From Oikopleura dioica (lineage: Eukaryota > Chordata > Appendicularia > Copelata > Oikopleuridae): 64,000 nt of DNA. A program made the translations under genes and the position numbers. Numbering within the stretch: the first letter of the stretch is position 1; the number at the start of each line of letters is the position of its first letter. Below the pieces are notes generated by a model. It did no database searches and was not told where the DNA came from. It was given only the letters and a program-made list of their open reading frames with translations. The stretch lies in assembly GCA_907165135.1 (NCBI GenBank), contig OU015567.1, positions 3,043,001-3,107,000 of the forward strand. The letters run 5' to 3'. Shown in pieces: positions 44,043 through 55,863 of the stretch.

Positions 44043-47000
44043 ATGATTAATTTAAGTTTCTCCGTTGGCGCTCACGCTCAGACGGAGGATCTCATTACTG
44101 ATTACTGCGAATGCAACAGGTAAAAAGGCTGCAATTGCCAATTGCGGTGAGTTTGCAAGTTCTTGACTTTCAGAGTTGAAAATCGAGCCGAAGCGAAATA
44201 TTTCGATTTGAGTGAAGAGTCTTCCTTGATTTCAGATTCCAGGTATTAGAGGAAACAGAAATCGCACCCAAGTAGGAAATTTTGGAGACTTACTTTTTAT
44301 TTAGCAGCCTCCCACTCGACCTTTTCTCGAACTTCGATATGCAGGTAAACACTTTAACCCCTTTTTTTCTCTGAATCGATAGCATCCCGAATCGACGAAA
44401 GCTTCGGGTCAATTTCAAAAGCATCTTTTTGAATCGAGAAATAATTTGCTTTAAGAACTTGGATCCAGGGATGCTTGACATTATTGATGCCCAACTTGAA
44501 ATTGCAGCGGGAAATCGAAGCGTTTCGAAGCTGGTGAAAGTCAGTGTTCAAGGCTTTGCGCTGATTTTTGGAAGTGTTGCGAATATATTGGTGATCGCGA
44601 CCATTTTGGTAAGTCATTCTTGTCATTCTACCAAAAATGGGTTCTTTGAAAGACAAAATAAACTTCTTTTTTCTTAGAAACAACGACGAACAATACCTCC
44701 TTCATCAATTTTCATCATCAACCTTGCGATTGCCGATTTGCTCCTACTCTTTCATTTACCAATAACGATGGATATGACGCTGAATGACAACGCCTTCCGA
44801 TTTGGCCTGGGTTCACAGTTGATCGAGTTTTGTGATCGAGAATGTTTTTGAACCCAGGTTAGAAAAACGGTTTGTTTGATGGACGTTGCTTTCAAAACGA
44901 CGGTCATGCACTTGACAGTGTTTTTGCTGTGCATGATGGCGTTGGATAGATATATCAAAATTGGATACAATAGTTTTGAGATCAAAAGCTCGAAGAAAAA
45001 GTACATGGCAATTACTGCATTTCTTTGGGAAAGGATCGACTAGAGTCGTATTCTTTAGATTTTTGTTATTTTAGCGATCCTTCAAGAGCTTTTATCGTTT
45101 TGCTTCGCGATTCCAAACATAACTCTTTTCGAGCACGATGAAGCGCGCCAATTATGTAATGTCAACTGGGCCAGCGAGCCGGACGACAAAATCGTCGCTT
45201 TGAAAAATACCGATTTGAAACACATCGAGGAAAATCTTCGTCGAAACTGCTCGGAAAAAGAAATCGAAGAATGCGATTTTGGAGCAGTAGAAATTGATCT
45301 GTCTGAGCGAGTTTGTCAAGTTTATCCGCTGAAGTTTAGGACTTATGTTATTTTCGCTTTTTCTTCAGGATGAATTACCATAAGAATTTTTTGGTCAAAA
45401 AATTTTTTTCTTAGATAAGGGGATATTCTGAAAGCCCGTAAAAAATTAGACCGATTTTCAAAATTCTAGTGCCCGATGACGTCATTATGACGTCATAAGG
45501 GGCTTTTGAAAAAATTTCATTTTTGACCGTTTTTGAGCCGGAAAACGACGGTCGATCCCTTTTTTCTTTTGTGGATCTTGTAGCTCAGGACCTGAGCTTT
45601 ACTTACCCGGGGTCAAAAAATTCTAGAGGTCACGTGTTATTACGTAATTGGAGGCCCCAAACTTGGTATTATCTTATATTGTTAATTTAACTGTATAAAA
45701 TGTTTATAGTGTTTATATTTTTTAGTAAATATTTATCACATGACCAAAAATGACTCATAACAGTCATCCGGAGGACCTCTATACTGGAGGAAAATTGCCG
45801 GAAGACTTCTTTAAAAAGTCTCGATTTCACTTTTTTTTTTAATTTGAATCTTCTCAGCCCATAATTCGGACATTTTCTTGGGTTTTCTGGGTTTCTATTT
45901 AGTTTTTGCATCATTTTTCAATAATTTTTTGAGAAAATCTATTTTTTGAAATAAATTCTTCCAGCATCTTTCTTCCAGTAGAGAGGTCCTCCGGATGACT
46001 GTTATGAGTCATTTTTGGTCATGTGATAAATATTTACTAAAAAATATAAACACTATAAACATTTTATACAGTTAAATTAACAATATAAGATAATACCAAG
46101 TTTGGGGCCTCCAATTACGTAATAACACGTGACCTCTAGAATTTTTTGACCCCGGGTAAGTAAAGCTCAGGTCCTGAGCTACAAGATCCACAAAAGAAAA
46201 AAGGGATCGACCGTCGTTTTCCGGCTCAAAAACGGTCAAAAATGAAATTTTTTCAAAAGCCCCTTATGACGTCATAATGACGTCATCGGGCACTAGAATT
46301 TTGGAAATCAGTCTATTTTTTACGGGCTTTCAGGATATCCCCTTATCTAAGAAAAAATTTTTTTGACCAAAAAATTCTTATGGTAATTCATCTCAGGTAA
46401 AAATTTAATTTGAAAAAGCCATTCAGGCCTTTTAGGTTTTCTACTGCCTGGTTTGATAATCTCCCTAAGCTACCTGAAACTGTGGCAATCAGTAAAAAAC
46501 GTGCGACACAATTTGCGCGACCTCTCCTCCGCCTCATCAAGCTCCGACCTTGGAAATCTCTTGATCCTCCTTCAACTTTCCTACATAATTTGTTGGTTCC
46601 CTTCCCAGTTATTTCATGTGCTTAGGAGTTTTGATTTGCTGCAAGACTTTCATTGCGAGTCGGCTGAAAGATGGCTCCAGCTATTGGCGTGGATCAATCC
46701 GGTTTTGAATCCGCTGCTGTATTGCTTTTTTGGGACGAGATTTCGGCATGATTTCAAAGGAAAGAGTTATCAATGATTTAAGCGTCCTATAAGCTCTTCC
46801 AACCGGTAGTGCGATTAATGAAGGTTTTATTATATTATCACTTAATTAGTAATCTAAAATTTCATATTTGTCGAACTCAATCGATAGTTATGGTTTTTGA
46901 ATGCTTCGGCTTGGGTCCTGTCCGCGATCCCAGACTTAGCTCAAGAAATGCCTTTTCCCTTGCCTCAAGAACAACTGGCACCAGAAGTTATAACACTCAA

Positions 47001-47144
47001 CGGAGCTTTACTACAGTGAGTAACGGCTGCTCTACTTTCAATAATACTATTTTAAAGACAACGAGCATAAAGAATAGCCAAAGGTGCTCGATCTCGTCAT
47101 TTTCCCAGGAAGACCATTCTGTCATCAAAAATGTAAATATCTGA
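44043..47144 (+). CDS. Rhodopsin-like (class A) G-protein-coupled receptor
   Basis: Seven-pass receptor split over about ten exons. Extracellular N-terminus from MINLSFSVGAHAQTEDL; TM1 VQGFALIFGSVANILVIATI; TM2 with IINLAIADLLLLFHLP; ECL1 FRFGLGSQKTVC; TM3 with LLCMMALDRYIKIG (DRY motif); TM4 from FLW across an apparent GG-AG intron into ILQELLSFCFAIPN; ECL2 with conserved Cys (RQLCNVNW); TM5 YVIFAFSSGFLLPGLIISLS; TM6 LSYIICWFPSQLFHV (CWxP); TM7 INPVLNPLLYCFFGTRFRHD (NPxxY). A further exon adds a Ser/Thr-rich tail starting MVFECFGLGPVRD and ending at 47144, with AATAAA 8 nt later. The general character suggests a peptide-type receptor, but the ligand cannot be told. The exon ending in the middle of TM5 is interrupted at its donor by a 1,024-bp foldback element. 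A TTTTCAG acceptor about 40 nt before the ATG suggests a 5' intron or trans-splice site. Confidence 0.85.
45369..46392. mobile_element. 1,024-bp foldback element with TCAG duplication at the GPCR splice donor
   Basis: Starts GATGAATTACCATAAG and ends with its inverse (GGTAATTCATC). Arms of about 411 bp (45369-45780 and about 45982-46392) are almost perfect complements around an about 200-bp centre. TCAG occurs directly at both sides (45365-45368 and 46393-46396). Without the element and one TCAG the sequence reads TTTTCTTCAG followed by GTAAAAATTT, an intact exon-donor junction with a 39-nt intron. No coding capacity. Confidence 0.9.
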
Positions 47145-47283
47145 CTTACACTGTAATAAACAAAATTACAATATAACAAATGAAGATCTTTTTATCCGGA
47201 TCAAAATAATGAAACATTGAAACATTTATTTTATGGAAAGGTATAGAAATATAAACAGAAATAATCAACATCTAGGTTTGTTT

Positions 47284-49574
47284 CTACTTGAAGACATGAC
47301 GAGGTATCTGAACATTTTGATGACGGTATATTATTTGTAACAATTCTACCTTTGGTTCCAAAGACGCTTTTAGTCGTTCGCCAAGACTTCCTTTCTGCTT
47401 GATCAACTGAATGACACCCATGACGGGGATGCAAATCATGGAAGAAAGCGCCAAACACCAGCCAAGTCCTTCCGCCCAAAGAGGAAGAACTTCTTGGTTT
47501 TCGTACTTCATTCGTTCATACTTCGTCAGGCAGAGGGCGAAAATGGATGTTGTTGCAAGCGGAGTCAAGAACTTCCAGCAGTAGACGAAATAGCGCGAGC
47601 ATTTTTTACCTAGGTTCAAATTTATCATCTCCTTTTGCCTGAAAACTAACCAGTCATTCGTTCAACAGTTTGCAAGTACTTTTCGCCTCCATATCCCCAG
47701 CCGATCGCCACTGCTTCCCAAAACGACAGCCAGAGCAAAGCGAATCCAGATGCTCCAAAGTTGTCGAATATTTGAAAGGTATGAACTCCTCCTTTGGTGC
47801 AGAAAATCAAGCCGATCAGGAAGAAGCAGATTGTGACAAGAAGGGAGAATTTAGCACGGTGTCTCTAGAGTTATTTCTCAAGGATGGATTCATTTTTGGG
47901 TTAATTCACCTGTAGAGTTGGAGAAAGATCAGAAACAGCAGTGAGAAAACTCTCCATTCCTACCATTTGGCTTCCGGTTCCAAGAACAAGGATCATCGTA
48001 AAGAAAGCCACTGCCCAAACAGGACTGTGCGGCATCATCGTGATTCCCTTCGGATAGACCAAAAACGCCAAACCAGGGCCACTTGTCGCTACGTGCTCGA
48101 TGTCAATTCCACTCTCGCAGGACATGAAACCCAAGAAGGCGAAAACCGCGAAGCCGGCGAAGACTGAAGTGCCAGAGTTGACAAGAGAAAGGAGGATGGC
48201 ATCGCGGTAGCAGTTATTGTCGAACTTATTGTATGAACCGAGAGCTGTCAAAGCGCCAAGACCAATTGCATAGGAGAAGAAAATTTGAGTACCAGCGTCG
48301 ATCCAGATCTTAAAACTCTGTCAAAGATAAGTTTTTCAAAATCAAAATCACCTTCGTTGTCAATAATTTGCTCCAATCAGGCTTCAAGTAAAACGAAATT
48401 CCCTCGGCGGCACCTGGCAGCGTAATTGCCCGAATAAAAAGCGCCGATAGAATGATGTAAGGGTAGATGGCAGTGACCCAGGCTACTTTTCCGCTGCTCT
48501 TGACTCCTTTGCTCACGCTGAGCCAGCAAGTCAGCCAGGCAAAAGCCAAACAAGCGACTAGCTCCCAGCGCATTTCGCCTTGATCTTCGATGCGGTCGGT
48601 TTTCTGGAGCACACGATTCTCCCAAAAGTCTTGGACGGGTGTTCGAATGGCTAGAAATTCCGAAAGTTGTCGCTCGTCGAATGGTTCCGCGCAAATTCCT
48701 GGACATTTTTTGAAAACAAGGATGAGAATCTTTTTTTACCTGTATCATTCTCGAATAATCCACGCGAGGTTGTATGAGAGAAGCAGGTTGATTGATTGGA
48801 CCATGTATTGTCGCAAGTCTCCCAGGGAAGATCTGATGCCGTAAATGAGTTCACCAAGTAGAAGATCGCCCACGCGAGTACCATAATGTAGTAGATGTTG
48901 CAAAAACACACGCAAACGGCCGAACTGACGCCGATTCCTCGAAAGAGTGGGACAAGATCCCAGGCTCGGATTCCACCAGCTACAAATATTGATTGAATCA
49001 GAGCGCTCAATTTGGTATTTTACCTTTCATGAATTGCCCAAGCGAAAGTTCCAGAAAGAAGATCGGAATTCCACCAAAAACGCACATGATCAAATAAGGG
49101 ATGAAAAATGCGCCACCTCCATTTTTATAGCAAAGATAGGGGAAGCGCCAGACATTTCCCAAGCCAACTGCGAACGCGATGACCGCCAGAATGAATTCGG
49201 CTTTTCTCGACCATGTCTAAATTTCTCGTTAGAAGAATGTGATAAGATGCAAAAACAACGATTTATGAGGTCGATGAGAGGGGCGAGAGGTTGAAAATTA
49301 CTCTACTTCAGTGACGTTGTATTACTGTAATGAGGAATTCTCCTAGAGAATATGTTTTTTTTACCTGTCTGTTTGGAACTAAATCTTCGCAGTCTTCAAG
49401 CTTCTTCTGAAGAAGTCCTTCTGTCGATGTGATTCCATCGCTATCAATAAGTTTTAGGCACAAAATTCTCTACCTTACTGATGTCGCTTACGTAATCTGC
49501 GTGGAACTTCCAGAGCCAGATTCGTCCGAGCTGTTTCTCTTTTTTTCTGTTTCTGCTGTGTTGATCAGATCCAT
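47284..49574 (-). CDS. SLC6-family Na+/Cl- dependent neurotransmitter/osmolyte transporter
   Basis: Twelve-pass symporter of the GABA/taurine/creatine branch. ATG at 49574 starts [20 protein letters not shown]. The next exons give PNRQ then [20 protein letters not shown] with [20 protein letters not shown] (TM1; the CYKNGGGAF form is typical of GAT2/3, BGT1, TauT and CreaT). Then TM3 [19 protein letters not shown]; a large loop with [11 protein letters not shown] (disulfide and N-glycosylation); [130 protein letters not shown]; and a C-terminus ending PRHVFK at 47284. All core ion and substrate regions seem intact. Exon phases are consistent across about ten short introns. Confidence 0.93.
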
Positions 49575-51601
49575 AAATGTCTCTTGTTATCGATAGTCGT
49601 TTCCTGAAGAGCGACTTTAGTCGTGAGCTTTTTTTTTTTGAAATCCAAGAAGATTAACAAACAGCTGATTCGAGAAAGGCCAAATTTTGAGCCTTTTTCT
49701 TTATCCAAAAAAGCATTTTACCTAATTCTTGATGCCGGTTTATGATAAAGAAGCTAAATGCTTAAAATAATGAGTCGTCTGTAGCTAGAATGTCGTCAGG
49801 AAACACTTGAAGGTATATGCTGACTTGTAGAGTTTCAGGAATGACATTCAGAGCTGAACCATAGCCGGTCCTGCACCGTCTGAAATGATGAAAATTATTA
49901 AACTAAAATCATCCTTATTGACAGTTTTCTTTCAGCAAGATAGTCTAGAAACAACGGAATAAAGGGCTTTTTGCGTCAAAGGCTCTGTAATGACAAAAGA
50001 GATACAGTCAGACAGCGGTGAACTTGAGCTGTTCTTTTTTGTTCACTGCGCTTTGAATAATTTATAGTTTTTTTTTGTGCAAAAGAGCCTACTAGAAGCT
50101 TATGCGAAAATGTAAGGATCGGGCTTCTAGGCATTTCTAGAACTCGTTTTCGGGGATGACTGTAACGGAAAAACTGTACAGTCGGAGTCCAAAATAAGGG
50201 ACTTTTTTTGCTCCAAAATTTTCAAAAAAAGTCCCTTAAATTGGGTCATCAAAGCAAAAAATATGTCGCTGAGAAATTTTTTCCAAGTATATTTTTACGG
50301 CAAAATAAGCTGAAGTTATTGTTTTTGTGGCTTAGAAGACATTTTTTTGTATACTAAAAGAATCGCTGCAAAAACTTGCCGAAAATATTTTTAAAGTTCC
50401 TAATTATTTCAATAAGTCAAATTGACTTATTAATACTCCGATTTTTTAAAGTAAAAATTGTTATCGACGCGCTACTTTTTCTTGCTATTTTAAAATTTCT
50501 CTTGTTTTTATGAAACTCGGTTTTTCTGAAATTTTCTCTCAGATCTGTATCTTTTTGTTGATGTGACTCCCCGATAGTGCAATAAATTCAGCTTGTTCTG
50601 GGCGGTCGGGCTCAAAAGAGTTTGTTTCTCGTTATTTTATTTTCAAAATCAGAAGATGCTGGGGAAGAGGACCCTTGGGGCCTCGTTTGCAAAAAAAGAG
50701 CGAACTGGCTTTCTCTCTATTTTTCTCTCTTGGATGAAAAGATCTTACTGTGCGCACCCGCCCGCGGCAGTTTTGATTCTTCCTTTCTAATACCGTTAAT
50801 GCTCGAAAAAGAGCTTTTCTAGCTGAAAAAAGAACTGCGAAGGAATACATAATTACCTGAAAACGGTGAATAAGCAAGTTCAAGGAGTAAAGGATTTTCA
50901 AAAATGTGGAAATTTCCTCTTTAAATTGACGGAAAGGGATTCCTTGAAAGAGATTGTAATGAAAGAAGGAGCCGTAGGTGGCACATGTGTGCCCTACGGA
51001 AGATGTAGCCCAAGGCCATTTGCAGCTCGTTTTCGTCACAAAGCACCACGCTGCCATGGTAATTGCAAGTCGCAATTTGCAACTCGCTGCAATTAATGAA
51101 TTATGAGCTCTTTGGGGTAGTTTTTGATTAAGTTTATTTTAGTAAAAAATATTATAGAGCATTATTAATCCTAAATAGGACCTAAAGAATTCAATAATCT
51201 TAATCAACGTCATTTTCAAAAAGACTAATGTCGTAAAAAATACAAAAATTGTTCCCCGAACAAAAATATTCTAACTTGGAATCTCTATGAATCAAAGACT
51301 ATGATGAAATATGCAGTGACTTAATTGCTAGAAATAATTTTTATTGCAAACCATTTTCAACGCGGAACAGTGGCATTTGGTCGAAGAGACGAATTCAAGG
51401 ATTTGATTTCACAATTTTGCATATAAGGAAATCGCGGCATGCGATAAGTGCTGACAAGTGCGAATACTGAAAATTTACTGCTGTATTCATCTCGAGGACT
51501 ACTGATGATCAAGATGCTTGCTCGTGAAGTTCATGCGGCTTTTCTTGATGATTTTGCATGGTTTATTTATAAATAAGGCGAAGCAATAAAAGATAATTTT
51601 T
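49575..51601. other. Stretch without a supported gene
   Basis: About 2 kb, AT-rich. The overlapping open frames at 50593-51096 on both strands share no family features. One small hairpin, GGGACTTTTTTTGCTCC...AAAAAAAGTCCC (50200-50240), is present. Confidence 0.45.
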
Positions 51602-54600
51602 CTAGCCTTCATAGTTCACTGGATCTGCTGGAGCTTTCCAGAAGGTCTTGTTTTCAGCAAGGCACATGATGTGGTGGTCTGGAAAGTCCTGACCTTCGAG
51701 AGGAACAATGGCATTAGCGGCTGTCAGGAGGCACCAGTCTCGGCCCTTGGCTGCAATCCATTGAACATCCTTGAGACCTTAAATCTGCGTTTGAAAGATA
51801 AGACTAATAGAATTGAAACTTACCAGTAAGAATGACTTGGACATCATCGGATCCCATATTCTTTACAGGTTTTCCTCCCTTGAAGGTCCACGGAGTATCC
51901 TTGTCGACAAGCTGAGTGACCTCAAACTCAAAACCAGCATGAGTATATTTGGCAGCATCTCGGAAGTAAGCATCGCCAAGTCGGTAGACGTCAGTGGTAT
52001 CGACAAGGTCGACTCGAACTTCACCGCTTCGGAGTTTTTTCACGAAATCCATTCCGCAAACGTCTTTGGTCCAGAAGATGAAACCTTTGTAAAGCTCTTC
52101 TCTGGGGCTAACAAATTTGTTCTTTGATCGGAATTTGACTTGAAGCATGACGGAATCCTCGCCCTTGTATATGTATTTGACATTATTGCGCTGAATCAAA
52201 TCTTTAAAGAAAAAAGAATCTAGCGAAAATCGGACAGACAACGAGAAGATCCTTCATCAGAGTTAAAAAACTTACTCCTTTCCATTCCGCAAACTTAGTA
52301 GAGGAATCACATTCAAGGTCGGTTGGTCCGCACTTGAACCCCTTTCCGTTGGGAAGATTTGAACAGGACTCGTATGAGTGGCAGTAGTGGTTGCCAGTGT
52401 CACACTCATTCTCATCAACGCACTCGCCATCTTCACAGATAAACCCTAGAAGAATTTATTGACAATTTTCGCAAAAATAAATCTGTCATACCATTTTCAC
52501 ATTCTGGGAAGCAACCAGATGTCGGTGGGCAAGTTGGTGACTCCGTTGGCGGCTCCGTCGGTGGTTCCGTAGGTGGCTCAGTTGGTGGCTCAGGTGTTGT
52601 TGTTGCGCAAGGATTGTTCACTGGGTCTCTGCACTCGCAGGTGTATCCGGTTCCATCAGCAGTATTGACGCATCGCTCGTTGTCAGTGCAATCGTGGTCA
52701 GCACACGGGAGAGGTTCACCGGTTCCAGGTTCGCCTCCGGCTTCACAGCTGAAGCTTATATCTGGATTTCCGTTCGGAAACTCATAGCCACTAGATAGTT
52801 CTCCATTGTCACCAAAGCAGACGCTGTCCGGGTCAAGACCGGTCCAAGCCCAAGGAGCGTCGCATCCACCCCAGCCATCGTCGTCGCATACTATCCATCC
52901 TAATGTGCCGTTTTCACTTTCAGCTTCCCATCGGATTCGTCCGAGCCATTCGTGCTCGCTTGGACATTCATAAACATCCTTGCCGTTGTAGAGCTCGCCA
53001 CTTGCCACGCAAGTTGCAACACCGTTCCAGTCGACATACAGAGATGAACAACAGCCCAAGTCAGTTTTTGGAGTTCCTTTGAAGCAATCGGCGAGTCGGT
53101 TGTCCTCGTCTTCTCCGTCAAGACAATCTTTGAATCCATCGCAAAATTTGTGCTGGAAGATGGGTCGGATAACGTCGACAACGTCTGGCTCGAGACACAT
53201 GGATCGTGGCTCCATTGGGTGCGTATCGTGCTTTCCTTCGCAATAGAGAGCATAACCTTGCTCGGCATCGGTGGTGGTGAGGAGAGGATGAGGAGAGTAG
53301 CTTCGACCGTTGACAAGAGTGAAACCGCTGTACATAACGTTTGACGCTGGCTCAAATGGATGACCAGTGTCGATCCATTCGTTCTCGTTTATATCGCCGA
53401 CTGCGCCACCGGTGATGTAATCTGCCCAATCTGGTCTGTCCTGTTCGTGGAGATAGCCGATAGCGTGAAGGAACTCGTGGTGTATTCCACCGGCGGCAAG
53501 ACACCAGTTCGGAAGACGAAGTGCTTGCCATCCGGGTTGAATTCCGCTCACGCCATTAGTGCAACCGCTGCATACACCGACATATGACCAACAACCAGAG
53601 CCATTGGAGGTCTCACCGGCGATGTGTACACCAACGTCGTAGCTGAATTCAGGATCGTAGACGAATTTGAGGCATCCCATTGCAAGGGTGAAGTCTGCAA
53701 GCTCATCGTGGATTTGCTGCCAGCTTTCAGCAGGAACGGTGTCTTGGATTGCGTATGGAACTACGTATCGTCCATCAGAGTCAGTCACTGACCATTTCGT
53801 TGCCCAAGTGACCAATCCTCTTTCAGCTGGAGCCGTTTGGCTTGCGTTTTTGTCAATATTCAGTTTGTTAGCGTCGTAACCAAGCTTGACAAGGGCATCG
53901 ACTTGCCAGGGTGCAATGACGAGATCGCCATACTCGCCCTGATCACCGTGAGCGCCAGCGCCATTCTTAGTGGGAGTGTCTGGACGATCCCCTGCTTCAC
54001 GTTTAGCTTTCCATTTTTTCGCCGAGACCTGAAATTATTTTTTTCTGACTTCTTCTTAAAATTATATGCCCGATAAGTAGGGGGTGCACAGTGGGAAAAT
54101 TGATTTTTTTATCATCCTCTTATAGGGATGAATGATATATCGATGGAAAGCCTAAGATCCACTGATCATTTTAACATGTGACTTGGGGTCATCAAAGGTC
54201 ACCTGAGGTCACCTGAGGTCAAAATGCGAACTTTCTCAAAATCGATTTATATAAGGTTTTTTATGCATGAAATTGATCGCTGATGATCAATGATCATTTT
54301 AATCGCCATAAAAACAATATTCGGATTCATCCTGATCCATCAGAGGGAAAAAATAAAAATTGAAAATCGTAAATTTCACTGTCAAAACTCTTTTTCTCTC
54401 TTTTTTCTTTAAAAACCATAATTAAGTAAAAAACAAGGATAATTAAAATTTAAATATCAATGGGTATGGGTGGGGTTGGGGACGTAACTGAGATTGATCA
54501 ACTAAGAGTTCCAGGCCTTTGTCAAGCCCCTTAAAATTTAAAATCAAGGAACGGGGCTGAAACGGCCCGAAGGGCCGTCAAGCCCCTTAAAATTAAAAAT

Positions 54601-55355
54601 CAAGGAACGGGGCTGAAAAGGCCCGAAGGGCCGTCAAGCCCCTTAAAATTAAAAATCAAGGATAGGGGCTGAAACGGCCCGAAGGGCCGTCAAGCCCCCT
54701 AAAATTGAAAATCAAGGAACGGGGCTGAAACGGCCCTAAAAATCAAATCGGAAAAAAAATTTTCGTCTTCCAGGAGGATTCTTCCACCAATAAAGTCCTC
54801 CGGAGGACAAAAAATGACTCATGCTTAATCACATGATCAGGTTCAATTATTTATTGGGTAAAAACGGGTGCGAAAAAAAAAATGTTATTGTCGGGATTCG
54901 AACACCCGACTTGGCCGAAAAGTGATGATTTTTGACAAAGAATCGGCTCTAGAATTTTTTGCCGGAAAGTGCCGGATACCATTTTGGGGTCAAATTAAAG
55001 CTCTTTGTTTACTGTCTTAGATGCAATTAACATTTTTTATAACCTTTAATATCTCGGGAGAAATTTGCTAAAAACCCCTTTTCTGACCACGTGATTTAAC
55101 GGGTGAAAATGAGCATTTTTGAAAAGATGATAATTGAAAGGAATGATTGTTGGGTTATAACAAAGTCATTCAAGACTATAAAGTAACAAAAAAAGATACT
55201 TAGTTTTTTGACATTTTCCCACTGTGCACCCCCTACCGATAAGGAAACCCGAGATGATCAAATACAATTGTATTCTAAATATAATATCTCTCTGATGAAA
55301 ATTTTTTCAATATTTTTATACTCACAACGGACAAAATCGCGACAGACAGCTTCAT
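51602..55355 (-). CDS. Astacin metalloprotease A: complete unit with leader and tail exons
   Basis: Zinc endopeptidase of the M12A family, secreted. Leader exon 55326-55355 (MKLSVAILSV, phase 0), then a very large exon 52493-54028. It starts VSAKKWKAK with a short propeptide, then the catalytic domain: WSYVGVCSGC, HEFLHAIGYLHEQDRPD (zinc-binding and catalytic motif), NVMYSGF (Met-turn). Then an LDL-receptor class A-like module (KFCDGFKDCLDGEDEDN), a Cys/Trp-rich module (CCSSLYVDWNGVATC to DDDGWGGCDAPWAW), an EGF-like module (CTDNERCVNTADGTGYTCEC) and a PPTE linker. Tail exons: EGF-like CEDGECVDENECDTGNHYC (52276-52446), then a conserved domain with EELYKGFIFWTKDVCGMDF and DRDAAKYTHAGFEFEVT-type residues, ending WKAPADPVNYEG at 51602. 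The first intron contains the 54077-55236 inverted-repeat element. Confidence 0.92.
54521..54740. repeat. 56-bp tandem repeat, about 3.9 copies
   Basis: Units begin at 54521, 54577, 54633 and 54689, each starting GTCAAGCCCCTTAAAATT and containing GGAACGGGGCTGAAACGG and CCCGAAGGGCC palindromic words. Copies differ by a few substitutions. The array lies inside the 54.08-55.24 kb element. Confidence 0.9.
54884..54925 (-). other. tRNA T-arm-like fragment
   Basis: On the minus strand CGGGTGTTCGAATCCCG forms a T-arm with a B-box-like GTTCGAATCC, followed 9 nt later by a run of ten T residues that could act as a Pol III terminator. The matching acceptor and D-arm are not present upstream, so this is not a functional tRNA gene. 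It may be a tRNA-derived remnant within the element. Confidence 0.4.
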
Positions 55356-55387
55356 TTTGAGGCTGACAATCTCTATTCCAATCGAGG

Positions 55388-55394
55388 TTTTATA
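55388..55394 (-). promoter_or_regulatory. TATA box of astacin A
   Basis: TATAAAA on the minus strand 33 bp before the leader ATG at 55355. Confidence 0.55.
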
Positions 55395-55863
55395 GAAATC
55401 ATAATGCACTTGCGGCGCTAGAACATTAGGCTGCTAATCCACAAACAGCTTTTATACGGATTAATTGGAAGACAGCTGAAATTCGCACTCTCAAAATAAA
55501 GCTGTATATTAAACCGGGTGGATTTCGATTTCAGTTTAGGCGGAAATTAGACTTATTATAAAGATCTCCATAAAATAAAATGCATAAAAATATTTCATAA
55601 ATATGAATGCAAGAATTTTAAACAGAATATGAGTGGCCAATTCAAGCAGGGTGTCGACGTCAAAATTATAATCGATTTTTTTTATTCCCTGCTTCCCCGA
55701 GAATTATCCCGATTTCTGTCGAGTTTCCCCTTAGTGAAGTTTCATATCACAATATTTATACAAGTTGAACACGTTGAAGAGAACAAATGTATTCCAGAAG
55801 AATTAAATAAGTGTCATTTTATTAACCAAAAAGACATGAGTAGATTTTTAGAATAGGTAGAAT

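Larger units (their letters stand above)
54077..55236. mobile_element. 1,160-bp TIR element with CGATAA target duplication in astacin A intron 1
   Basis: Ends are exact inverted repeats of about 24 bp (GTAGGGGGTGCACAGTGGGA at the left, its complement at the right). CGATAA is directly repeated at 54071-54076 and 55237-55242. It contains three AGGTCA half-sites, a 56-bp tandem repeat, a CCTCCGGAGG palindrome and a tRNA-like fragment. No transposase, so it is non-autonomous. Words around CCGGAGGAC, AATGACTCAT and CACATGA are shared with the GPCR foldback element. Confidence 0.85.

Noticed and set aside
54884..54925. Functional tRNA gene
   Set aside because: Only the T-arm side is present; acceptor stem and D-arm partners are absent upstream.
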